Positions 1 through 11,600 of a DNA stretch of 64,000 bases are shown one piece after another. The position numbers and the translations under genes were made by a program. The notes beneath the pieces were generated by a model. That model was not told where the DNA came from. It saw only the letters and a list, made by a program, of their open reading frames with translations, and did no database searches. This DNA is from Volvox africanus (Eukaryota; Chlorophyta; Chlorophyceae; Chlamydomonadales; Volvocaceae). Numbering within the stretch: the stretch's first letter is position 1; every line of letters begins with the position of its first letter. The stretch spans positions 5,629,501 through 5,693,500 of the forward strand of contig BSDZ01000080.1 in assembly GCA_030268105.1 (NCBI GenBank), read 5' to 3'.

Positions 1-201
1 CATTGAGGAGCGTGTGAACATTGTAGCCAACTATAGGCTAGCGATTTCTGACCTCTTATGACATCATGGAGGAGTTGAATGATCGTTTTGGGGTTAGTGG
101 GGCGAGTCAAAGAATTCAAGCGAAACCGCATGAGTTTGTATCGGAATAATCGCCAACCTGGTGAAAAGATGTGCCGGTATGTATCAACAATGGCTGGGTG
201 A

Positions 202-543
202 GCCGTGCCACCTAATGGAATACATCCCCGGAAGCAACATACACGTCTGATCAGCTTTAGACTGTGCTGTTTGGCTACCGATGTTAATCGCCCAAATGGT
301 AGGGGACGCTCGGATCGCAAATGCCTTGTCTGTGGCGTATTCGAGGATGGCGTAGTCGAGGATGAATATCATGTGTTGATGGAGTGTCCGGCGTACCATA
401 GCATACGACAAGAAACATGGGGTGACTCGATCTCTGAAGGCAATATGCTTGCTATCATGAGTGCGACAAATCAGCGCTTGCTGGCCAAGGCGTTATACGA
501 TATGCACAAAATCAAGGGAAGCAGAAATGACTCCGCTATTTGA
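202..543 (+). pseudogene. LINE (non-LTR retrotransposon) ORF2 C-terminal fragment
   Basis: The frame ending at the stop at 541-543 encodes the Cys/His tail that follows reverse transcriptase in many non-LTR elements. A segment beginning HTRLISFRLC is followed by RKCLVCG, then VEDEYHVLMECPAYHSIR, which is a C-x2-C...H-x4-C knuckle of the L1-like clade. An in-frame stop at 199-201 separates it from upstream sequence, where other frames hold only short LINE-like pieces such as the one beginning at 66. The copy is therefore broken, or it enters the window already decayed. The reverse transcriptase and endonuclease domains are not in the window. Family assignment below L1-like is not possible by eye. 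Confidence 0.72.
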
Positions 544-1142
544 TGTTTCTTATATTAATGACTTTTATTGTTTCTCGGTTTTCTTCTTTGGTCTTTCAAT
601 TTCTTTACTTGATCTTTTTTGTTTGTTCTCGAGTTCTCGCGGTCCTTTGCGCCGTTTTTTGTTTGTTCTCGAGTTCTCGCGGTCCTTTGAGCCTCCTGGC
701 TCGCATGGGCCTTACGACCTCATGAAGCTTGTAACGACCACAAAATCAATATATGAATTTCATTTTATCCTGCAAGCTGCTGTTACCATAACGTCTTCGG
801 GCGTTATGGATTAAGGATGTGGAATATTGTGCCAACTGCCAACTGTTGCCAACCTATTTGGCACTGCGGCATTCTATAATCAAACATGGCAACGAGTTCA
901 TGTTCACAGCCACAGTCACGATGATTTAGATTCTGAAATATGACGCATATTATATGAAGTATGATGTCATTACTCATTTCGTCCTTAGTAGGGTAGCGGT
1001 TGGTATAAGAGGATGGTTAGCAACGGTGGCAACACCTCCAATCCTCCAGCGCTCCAAGTCCCAGGCCTCGACGTGTACCCTCGTGTTAACAATCTGGAGA
1101 GATTCTAAAACGTCGTCACAGCAGAAATTTCAAGCCTTTAAG
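544..1142 (+). mobile_element. Probable LINE 3' tail and adjoining spacer
   Basis: T-rich non-coding sequence follows the LINE stop. It contains a tandem duplication: a 35-bp block at 615-649 recurs at 655-689 with a 40-bp period. Further on is an 8-bp perfect inverted repeat, CCATAACG at 786-793 and CGTTATGG at 802-809. Placing this in the LINE 3' UTR is inference from position; the true 3' end of the element cannot be fixed from one copy. Confidence 0.35.
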
Positions 1143-1188
1143 TTCTGTTATCATGCGGTTATCAATGGATAACCGCATGATAACAGAA
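1143..1188. repeat. Perfect 21-bp inverted repeat (hairpin)
   Basis: The arm at 1143-1163 is exactly complementary to 1168-1188, with a 4-base AATG loop. The stem includes the block GATAACCGCATGATAACAG on the right arm. No coding region overlaps it convincingly. It could be a small-RNA-type foldback, a palindromic remnant of a transposon, or a chance structure; 21 paired bases without a mismatch makes chance unlikely. Confidence 0.8.
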
Positions 1189-2632
1189 ATCAGGAAAAAC
1201 AAAACAACAATACACACCTTCACAATTGCTTAACGACATGCACATGTCCTATGTCTTGCAGTCAGACCGCTGCGACCTTTCCAACAACGCTACCTCCAGA
1301 CCACTCCAATGAATCCTGGCGCCCATTAAGGGAATTTCATTGTTGGCCGAACTTATTGCCTTGTCATGGGGTTAAATGAGCATGCAACGAATGCAAGCCG
1401 CCGTAGAAATACACGAGGAAGAAAACTGTTGCACAAGTACCCGCCCTAATAAAAACCAGCTTTGCATTTTAACTAAAGCTGGGGTCCAGCATTTGGGGAA
1501 CAGACTGTCACATCGTCCCGTGATGTTAAAGCCGACAATAAAAAGCATGTGTCAGTCGAATCCGTCTGCATCAACATCCTTGCACTGAGGACATATTGTA
1601 CTATATGGCGTACATATGGGCGGAACCGACCCTGTACCCTTGCTTCATGTCACAAACTTTCTGCGTTGTAAATCGGATCTTTCATGGACACATCCCATTC
1701 AGGTTGCGCCAAACTCTGTGCATCGTGCTTGTCACATGCACCCCAGAGGCACTGGGAAAGTAGGCTTGATTCACACACCAAAAGATGTCAAGCGTGTAGC
1801 TGCTCTGCTCTGGACAAAGGTGCAGGATAAAGCAAGAGAGGCGCATTGAGCAGTCGCCCCAGTCTTCAGCCGCTTTGGACGACTTCCATGGACGCCAATG
1901 CGGCCGGAACCTCCTTTACAGCAGACGCCTCATGGAGCAAGCCACTGCCAAGGAACGCAGCGCGAGACTTAGCTCACCTTCCACGGGCGGAACCGCGAAC
2001 CCAAACCCTCCGACACCAAACTCCCCAGCCATGCCCCGATAACACCGGGTGCTACACCCTAGCCATCTACTTCTGCACCCAGGCTCATTGTGTTGGTATG
2101 GCAGTAGTTACCATGCCTGTAGTCGTCATGGTTGTGGGCGGAAAGCCGGGTGTGCGTGCTGTTGCCCTCCTTGTCACTCCGCCACTCAACCATAGACCCC
2201 CCCCCCGTCATTCAACCATTTGCGGATCAGCGAAAGCCTCCACTCACCAACGCTAAATAATCAATGGCCGGGTAAATGACCGACCACTGTAGCCGATAAT
2301 GGCCGACCACGGGCCCATCTACAGCATCTTAACCAGTTATGGCCCTACCTTTTGGGGTCTGTAGCTTCCAGCTTGCTCCCAATGTGGCTGTGCGATAGGG
2401 GTCGATGCGAAGGGGTGGTGGCTCGCCTAATGGCCTTGTGTGCTGCCCTTATCAATACATTTTTCGACAGGGAGGGCAGAAGGGCTCAATGCCTGTCGTC
2501 TGCGACTGGGTCCGTGGCTTCCCTTTCTCGTCGGCGTGGTGAGGTGGTCACCCAGATATATCCTCGCGACGAATTGGCCAATGGCAGGCGCGCTCATTGG
2601 CTGAGGGCGCCGACAATTCCCGTTTGTCAGCC
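1189..2632. other. Spacer with no recognisable gene
   Basis: Several short open frames exist but none shows a domain, clear splice logic or coding-like composition. A TTACA at 1916-1920 (TGTAA on the minus strand) could serve as polyadenylation signal for the minus-strand gene that ends at 2633, which would give a 3' UTR of about 0.7 kb. That assignment is speculative. Confidence 0.4.
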
Positions 2633-5600
2633 TTAAGGTACCGTCTGCATAGACCTAGCGAAGTCCACAAGCATACCCACAGTGTCCCCGGCTTCACCGG
2701 CGGCTGTTTCCTCCGCCCGCCTCTGCAATCGCGTAAGTTCTTGATGGCAGCGCGTGTACGACACATTAAGGGCAAGGCCCACCAAGATTGACTGCGTCAG
2801 GAACGCGTCGCGAGAGTTGTTCAGCGCAACACTATGCTCCGACGTCAGCACGCCCACACTGCCACCCATGCCCATCACCACGGCCACCTGAGCCCGGCGC
2901 GGTTCGGGTCGCGGCTTCTCTACGGCGTTTGCTACCACCACAGCCACCGCTGCAGCCCCGCGAGACTTTTTTGCAGCGGCGCCGCCAGGCCACTCTGCTA
3001 GCCCTCGCTTGCGCTGAGTTGAGTCCGACGGCGCCGATCCGACTGGCGGTCGCCGGTCCTCCTGAGGACGGGAGTCCGTCGCTCCAGCAGCACTTATCCC
3101 TCCGCTTTTAACCGAGCGCTTAGCAGGTGCCGGTGCGGGTGGGGGTGCGGGTGCGGGTCCGGGTGCGCCCTTCTGCCGCGGTGCCGCGCCCCGTGCCCCC
3201 ACCTTGGCCGCTCGAGTCGGAGGAGGAAGATCCTCGCACATTTGCCTAGGAGCCGGACCGCCATTACCGCAAGACGGGGCAGTCGCTGCTGCTATTGAGC
3301 GGACCTCAACGCCATGCGTAGGCACCTCTGCCGCAGCTACGGACGGCTGCAGCAGCTGACGCTGCTTCCGTGGACTGTCCGGACCCTTTGCGGGCCGTTC
3401 CTGGATCCCCGGATGCTGCAGTATCTGGCGCTGTTTGCTTCCGCGAGTCACACGGCGCAGTGGATCCGGATACAGATCCGGATCCGGCACGAAAGCAGCT
3501 GCCGGATCGCCAAAAGCTGCCGCCGGAGCATCCCTCCGAGCCGCCCGTCCAGTCTGCTCCTCAGTGGTAGCGCTCCTCGACTGCTGAAGGACCGCAACCG
3601 GCTGCACCTGCTCACCGTCCTCCGTCATCGGGCCGACACCCACCCAACTGTTAGACTGCAGTAGCCCCACCGACGCAGGCTGCGTGGTATCTGACGGCGT
3701 CAACGTCATCGGCACACAGCCCAATGCTGTCGCCACTTGCCTCACAATCGGCAAGAGTGCCGATGGCGGCGTCGATTGCGGCACTTGAATCGCAAGCTTG
3801 GACAACCGCTCGAGTGCACTCACGCGACGCCTCACCAAGGCTTGCACCTCGTCCCGAACTGTCAACGCCCAGAGCTGTGCCATTGCGGGCTGGTCCAACA
3901 CGGGCGCCTGGCTCTGGCGTTGGCTCCGGCTGCAGAACTGGGGTGTACAAGACAGCTGCGTCATCGCAGCTAAGGATTCTCGTCCCTTTAGCAGGAGCTG
4001 CTCCCCACCCAGCAAGAGCTGCAGCGCCAGCAGCTTCCTCGAGTCCGTCGCCTCTGACAGCTGCATCAGCGCCAGCGACGCCTCGTCGCGGAACCCCGGA
4101 TCCCCCGGGCAGCCCGGAACCAGCGCCCTCCGCAGCTCCTCCTCCTTCTGGCACCCCGGTGCTGGAACCGACTTTGAGCCCAGATCCAGGTTGGCTCCGG
4201 CCGCCAGCCTGTCCTCAGATGGCAGGGAATCAGGCACGGTGTCATCCGGGTTCATGAAATTCATCGGCATGCCTCCCGTAGTGCCCGACACAGTGCCACT
4301 GGCAGCGGGAGAAACCGTAGGGACGATGGCGAGGGTGTAATCTCCCGGAGCCTCTACCTGGCGATCGGCAGCCGCAGCAGCAGCGGCCGCTTCGCGGCCG
4401 CACCTGGTATCAGTGTCGGCAGCTTTACATTCCACATTAGGGACGCTCAAAACAGCCCCCGTGTCATGGCTATCCGTCACCACGCTGCCACCACAAACGC
4501 CACTGGCGGCCTGGGCGCTGCTGAGTATGGGCCCCACGCAGGTCGTCGCTGCCGTCAGCAGCGCTGCAACTGCAAAGGCTGATTTGATAAAGCCTGCAGG
4601 GTCATCCGTGGCCGGGATGTCACTTGGTGCAATCGCTGAAGCCGTCGACGGTAGACCCCCACAGCTAGGGCCACTTTGCCCCGTGTTACCCCGTGTCACG
4701 ATGCTTGCCACACCTCCTGTAGCATACACAGTCCTTGGAACAGCAACCATGGTTTTAGTTGCATCTACAGCGGCAGTGGTTTTTTCGATCTCCGCCTCTG
4801 CCCCCGCTGCTGCTGCAGTGGCTACGTCAGCTGCTGGCATGGAGCCAACGCTGTCACGGTCGCGAGCAGAGGCAGCAGATGCTACAGTGGACGTCTTGCC
4901 GGCGACTGGTTCCTCCGCCGATACCGGGTCATGACCCGCGGCCCCAACCCCTGCGATCTCCGTGGTGGTCGCTTCTGCGATCTCCGCTATCTCAGCACCA
5001 GACACCAGTAATGCAGACGACCCCACCAGTGCATCCGGGACAACGGCTACACCACTGTTATCACAGTTTCCAGTTGCACCCTCGCCCGACGCCACTGTCC
5101 TGCTGTCCGAGGGCACTGCCTGTGCAGGTGATGGTGACGGAGTGACAGATGAAGGCAGCAGGAGCGCCGCACGTCCAGAGGCATCGTCGACTGAGCTGGC
5201 GCCCAGGGCGCGCTGGGCGGCTATACCGCAGCCGGTAGCAACTATGATGACTGCACTTGCCATTTCTAGTTTCTGGTGCTGGTCATGGCGTCCTTTGCAT
5301 TGGCAGCCGCCCTCCTTGCCTTCGTGCTCCTCCCACTGGTCGTCCTCCTCCTCCCTGTCCCCCTTCTGCTCACAGCCGCCTTCGTCTTTTGGTGCATCCA
5401 TGGAGCCGCTGTGGCCCAAGCTGGCCGGGATCCGACTAACGGCCGAACCGGTGGGCGACCGGTGCCGCTGCAAGGCGGACAAGCACAGGAACCAGGAACG
5501 CACCAGCGATGAAGTATGTTGGCAAACAGATCTCACAAAGATGGATTATCGCTCTGAAGGCATTATGAGGTACTAGTCAGGAAACCTGGAAGGGAATTGG

Positions 5601-8600
5601 GGGAGCTGCTGCTGGTCATGGGATGCACTTGTCATGGAACACAGAAATGGAAGCAAAACAGGTTTAAACCCTAAAACCCTAAAACCCTAAAACCCTAAAA
5701 TAAAATAAAATAAAATAAAATAAAATAAAATAAAATAAAATAAAATAAAATAAAATAAAATAAAATAAAATAAAATAAAATAAATATATATTATTACATA
5801 TTCTTATATTCTTATATTCTTATATTCTTATATTCTTATATTCTTATATTCTTATATTCTTATATTATATTATATTATATTATATTATATTATATTATAT
5901 TATATTATATTATATTATATTATATTATATTATATTATATTATATTATATTATATTATATTATATTATATTATATTATATTATATTATATTATATTATAT
6001 TATATTATATTATATTATATTATATTATATTATATTATATTATATTATATTATATTATATTATATTATATTATATTATATTATATTATATTATATTATAT
6101 TATATTATATTATATTATATTATATTATATTATATTATATTATATTATATTATATTATATTATATTATATATCATATCATATCATATCATATGCAGGGCA
6201 CGTAGTCGGCCGACGTGCCTGTGCAGCTCACCTGGCTTCGCGTTATTGGATTCCCAAGCGCCGTCCAGCAGCAGCAGCCTGTCACAGCCCCTGTCACTTC
6301 CGCCACTGCTGGAGCCAGCGCTGTGGACGCTGTAGGCGTCGTCAGACCCTGTGCCCTCGTCGACACGCTAGCCGCCGGCGCAGATAACGGCAATGTTATC
6401 TGCAGCGCCTCGGCATCATGACACTTCACGTGCACGTCGACTTCGACCCCCGAAGCCTCATGTGCCAATGCATTTTCACATCCTCCACCCGCAGTCGGTG
6501 CTGCCAGCGCGGTTTCCGAAACCACCATCTTTCTGACCGGCGGCGCTCCACGTGCGTTATCCCTACAACCCGCCTCTTTCTCCCGTTCCTCAGATACTGC
6601 CATGGCCCCTAGATTGTGATTCTGCACTGGCTCATACTGCTGCTGGTGATGCAGTCCCTGGCCGCATCTTGCCCCTGCCACGGGTAAGGCCGATTCTGCG
6701 GCGGACACCAGAGACATATGAGTTTGTGCCTGGACCGCCATCGTGGGTACCTGCAGCGGGGACGGTGGCAGCACCTGCCGCTCAGGTTCCTTCCACAGTG
6801 GTGGGTCTATGCCTGTGCCCGAGCATTGCCGCGAAGCTGCATCCTGCATCCCAACGCTGCAGTCTGCGGGCAGCTGGTCGCAAGGCTCCGTCAGGTCTCC
6901 AAAGGCGCACGTGGGCGGAGACGTGCGTGTCCCTGTGGCGAGATCCGTCCAGGCCGCTATGGCGGCCTCCGCTCTCGAGGCGTCACTTAATTCCGCAGTC
7001 ACCGCTACCATTGCTCTCGGCATCGAAATCACTGAGGTGGTGGCCAGCAGAGGCGCGGCATCTGCTGCTTGCACTGAGCTCACGACCGCTATCTCTGCCT
7101 CCGTAGCCACCACCGATGTCGCTACGGCTGCGGACCCGGCAAGCTCGTAGGCCGGCCCTGAGTCCGTGATTCCGTTAGCCGCGTGCGTCCCATTCGATTC
7201 GACCAGCTCCCCAGGCACCGGTTGCAGATTCTGCTCCTGCGGCTGCTGCGATTGATGCCGTTGACGGTGTGGGGCCGGCGGCAGCGTGTGCGGATACACA
7301 GCCCCAGTCCCGTCCCTAACCACGCCATCCATCTCAAACTCCTGCCTAGGCTCATCGCGTATTGGCGCTCGGCCCCGCTCCTTGGCCCGCTGTACTGCCA
7401 ACGGGCAGGCAGTGGTAGCTACAGCAGTGGTAGCGGCCGTGGAAACTGTGCTTGCAGCCGCCGCGGCAGCCCGAGGCGGCGCCTCCACTTTCAGTTCCTT
7501 CGCCCGCCGCGCCGCCCACAAGAGATGGTGCTCTTGGCGCAGTGCGTCCAGCTCCCACAGCAATCGCAATGCGGGGCCGGAGGGCGCCAGAAAGTCCTGA
7601 CTGACTTTCATGGAGGCGCAGTGCAGCGGCATGACGGCATGTGCCGCGCCCATACCCGGCAGCAGCAGGTCGCCCTCGCAGTGGTAGATCATGTGGAACG
7701 GAACACCATAGCGCCAACAAACCGACACCAGTGCGTCAAGGTCGCGGCCGTACTTAACAGAGAAGAAGCCGTTGTGGTTCCGGGGCCAGCTCCGCTTGGT
7801 GGTCTTGTTGAAGGCCTGCGCAAGTTGGTGCAGTCGGCAGCCAGGGACCACCACCCAGACTGAGCCGCGCTTGGAGGTGCGCTCGGGCGCGGCGTTCAGA
7901 AGCGGCTGAGAGTCCCCGCCACCGAGAGCGGGAGCGATCGTCCCTGGTGGCTGCTGTGAAGCGGCCGCCGGATGTTGCAGCCGCCATTGCTCCGTGAGAT
8001 TCCGCGCCTGGAGCCAAAGCGCATGCTTTCGGTCTGCCAGGCCGTTGCGCAGGCGACGAAGCGCGTCCTCAAGGTCGGATGGCACGGTGAAGGGCGTCGC
8101 GAAGGACATTAGGGTGGCGGGCTGGGAGCGATCTACGTGGGAGAAGGTTGCGAGCTCCAACGCCAGCAGCGGCCGCTTCAGGATGTTAGCGAAGTGGGCA
8201 AAGACCCCCAGGCCCCCATCGGTAGGCCTGTGGCAGAGGGTGCCATTGGGCGAGGAGGACGCGTGGCTCGCTGAAGTACAAGCAAGAGTGGAATACTACC
8301 AAACCAACATCCGTTGCACTAACTGGCCTCACTCAAACCTCCAGCTGGCTATGCAACCCTGATGGCGCCATAGCAACACACACAGATGCACAAGCTGCTG
8401 TTTATATTGCCCACCTGCACGTGCCGAAATCAAGAGCATCATTGTGGCGCTCGTTAAGAATGTCTCGTAGCCACAGAGGTGCATGCAGCATTAGGGTACG
8501 ATGCGCTAACCGCATCAGCTCGCCGCTGGTCATGAACAACGTGTCGTCGGCCGTCAGCGGATATACGGGCACCTTGAGCCCCACGGGCACCTTGAGCCCG

Positions 8601-11600
8601 CCAGGGCCGACACCGAGCCCATCGCCCTCTGCATCGTTGTCGTTGCCATCATCGCCCGGGTTCTTGCCTTCCATGCTGCCGTCATCAGCGGTGGTTCGCA
8701 CAGAGCGCGCAAGTGTGCGCTGCGTGGACAGCCCGGCGACTACAGCGCGTTTGGGCATAGCAGCACTGCGAGGTTGCAAGGGCAGCTCCGCTCCAGCAGC
8801 GGAGCGCTTGCGTGCCGCAACGACCGCTGCTGCGTTCGCTATAGCCTCAAGCAGCTGGGACGGAGGATTGCCCTGTTCACGGGCTCGTGCCAGGAGCTCC
8901 GACTTGTCGATGGGTGCGGCAACCAGCGCGGTCCGCCGGCTCGCCACTGCCGTTGCTATTGCTGCTGCACGTGCTGCTGCCTGTGCAAGCTCCTCCGGCG
9001 AGGCGACGCAGGGTCTCAGTGCGGCACACTGCTCTCGAACCTGGATGACCCGTGGGTCACTTTGCACCCCAAAAGCGTCAATCATGCGGCGCATATAAGA
9101 CAGCAGCTTGGCCGGCGTAACAGGGTGTGCATGGTCCACCTCCTCCTCCGGGGAGCGCTTTCCAAGGAACGATCGGAAAGCTGTCGACACTGGTGTCGTA
9201 CCAAGATGGTGCTCGTACCGGTGCGCCATGTCCATGGCGCAAAGTTGCACCGGACCATAGAAGTGGTCCCGCAGCGGCGGTGGCGGTGTCGCCGTGGCAG
9301 CGGCCCCAGCCCCGCTGGCGTTGTTCCCCTTCGCCGCGGCTATCCCTGTCCCCGCCGCTGCCGATGCGGCAGCAATGCCTGCCCTGTCCGTTCCCAGCCC
9401 CGCTGGCCCCAGCTTTTCCCACTCATAGCCACCTACTATCCACGGAAACGGGCCCTCCAGATGAGCATCACATTTGCCCCCGCCCCCGCCCCCGCCCCGC
9501 CGCGCGTTGGCGTTCCGCATGCCTTCCTCACACGCGCGCGTTGCTGCAAGGATGTCATCTAACATATTCGTTGGATCGTTCACAAGTCCGGGAGGCCCGC
9601 AATACAGCACGGGTCCTCCACGGGCATTGTGGTTTCTGGTAAGCTCTAACAACTGCCGGCGTTTGTGATCCGGCAGCCGCAGCATTGCCTCCTTTCGCAC
9701 AAGGTAATAGCAGTCCTCCTCGTGAATAAGTGATGCTGTGCTTCTGCAGCCACCATTACTGCCTGAGGCGGCGCCACTGCCCCCAGCCGCGCGCAGCCCG
9801 ACTGGCCCCAAATGTGGCACACCACGCGACAGCGCGCCCTCAAAATAACTTATGTCCTGAACGGTTGCTGTCGCGTCATACCACTCCCGCCGCCCTGCGG
9901 AGTCTGGCGGCTGCAGCGGCGGCGGCAGGCCCAGCTCTGCAGCCATGTGCCGGCCCGGTAGGCGGATGCGGGTATTGTATCGCAGGGTGCTGAGCTCCGG
10001 CTGAGAGCAGCTCGGAAAGAGATCATCACAAATTAGCTTCGGCTTCGGCGACGGGGCTGAGCGGGTGTCCTGGGTAGCGGGAGGTGCTGCTGTTGCTGCG
10101 ACTGAAGGTACCGCCGGGGAAGGACCCCGGCTGCCATCGTGAGCGCCTGTTCCCTGCGCACTTACTTGCCCACCGCTTGCCAAGATATCAGCTGAAGCGC
10201 CAACAACCATGGCCGTGTCCAGAGGGACAGAGGACGACTCAAGCGGAACCAGCATCTGACGCGGCACTGCTGGGGCCCCACCGGACGCCGGGGCAAGACT
10301 GGAGCTCGAATGCGGTACTTCCTTGCCGATCCTGGCAGTCATCAAACCAGCAGTTCTGGCCCCATACACCTCCCCAGGCGCGCCCGCACACTCTTCCTCT
10401 CCTCCCGCCCCGAGAATGCTACCGCCAGACGTCCGCAGTGAGAAGCGCTGAAGTCCGCTCGCCGTATCCATCCGTGGCGGCCGACCCGCTGCCGATAGCG
10501 CACACAATCTTCGATCGTACCCTTGCGAATCTGTCGCCGCATCCCCTGACCCCGGCAGTGACATCGGGCCCCCGGGTCCAAGTGAGTGCGCTGATGTGCT
10601 CCCGTATGTCCCATTGCTCACCACCACGTCGCCGCATGCCCGGTCATCGTGAACCCAGCCGCTCTGCAGCGCACCGGCAGAGTTCTGATTTCGAAAGCCT
10701 TGCTGATGGGAATGTTTCCACGAACTTAGGGCGATGGAGCCTGTCGTGTCCACAAGCGCCGAAGGACCCTGCAGAGCACGTTTGACCGATTGGGTCGGAG
10801 CGGATGGCTGCCCGCTGACCGATGGGTCGCGGGATGCTGGCGGCAGCAACATCTGCTGTGCTTGCTGCTGCTGCCACCGCCAAAAGTCAGACATTTCCTC
10901 GGGCTGCTGCTGCGTTACAGTAGGCGCGTTGGAATGAAATGGATAGGTAAAGGAGGACGATTGGGAGTACGGCGCGTTACACGGCAACGTGTACAGCGCT
11001 GTTTGTGCGTTGGTAAATGTCAAATAACCCTGGGGATCCGCCATCGTTTGTTGCAGCTCCTCTTGAATTTTCATGGGTCTTCGAATTGGCGGGCCCCTTT
11101 CACTCAAACAGACGCCAGAAGAAATATGTGTGTTCAACGTGGGAGCCACCGCCAGTGTCTGTGAGGCAGCAACGTGCTGCGGCTGCTGTGGCTGCTGCTG
11201 GTGCTGGATTAGCAATTGTTGGTGTTGCTGCTGTGACGCTGTTTGCTGTTGCGGCAGTGGCTGCTGTTGCCACTGAGGCGGAGGGGCTGCAACGCTTTTC
11301 TGGTGCTGGAGATGGTTGTCAGTATGGAGGGACCGTCGGTACAGCTCCCAGGCTGTCGGTGCTGACACCTGGCCACATGACCTTTGGCCGTGCTGCTGTT
11401 GCTGCGGCCCGTGCGGCCCCTGCTGCATCCCGATTCTGTGGCGCTGGTCCTGGAGCTGCAAGACCTGCAAGGACGCAGCCGGTAGCAGCTTATGAGGGGA
11501 GTACTGCGTGCGCGGCATCGGCTGCTGCTGCTTCTGATGTGAAGGAGTTGGATATTGTAATTGCGCTGCCTGCACTCCTGCGACTGCCGTTGTGTGGTCG

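Larger units (their letters stand above)
5468..6231 (-). other. Proposed last intron of the giant gene, filled with simple repeats
   Basis: In the single-gene model this 764-bp interval is spliced from a GTGAGC donor to a TTGCAG acceptor in phase 0. About 525 bp of it is tandem repeat (listed separately). If the model is wrong, this is the spacer between two minus-strand genes, and the upstream gene would stop at the TGA at 6189-6187. Confidence 0.45.

Noticed and set aside
2788..5576. Multiple plus-strand frames of 100-200 codons antisense to the giant gene
   Set aside because: They are shadows of GC-rich minus-strand coding sequence, with Arg/Pro/Ser-biased peptides and no conserved motifs.
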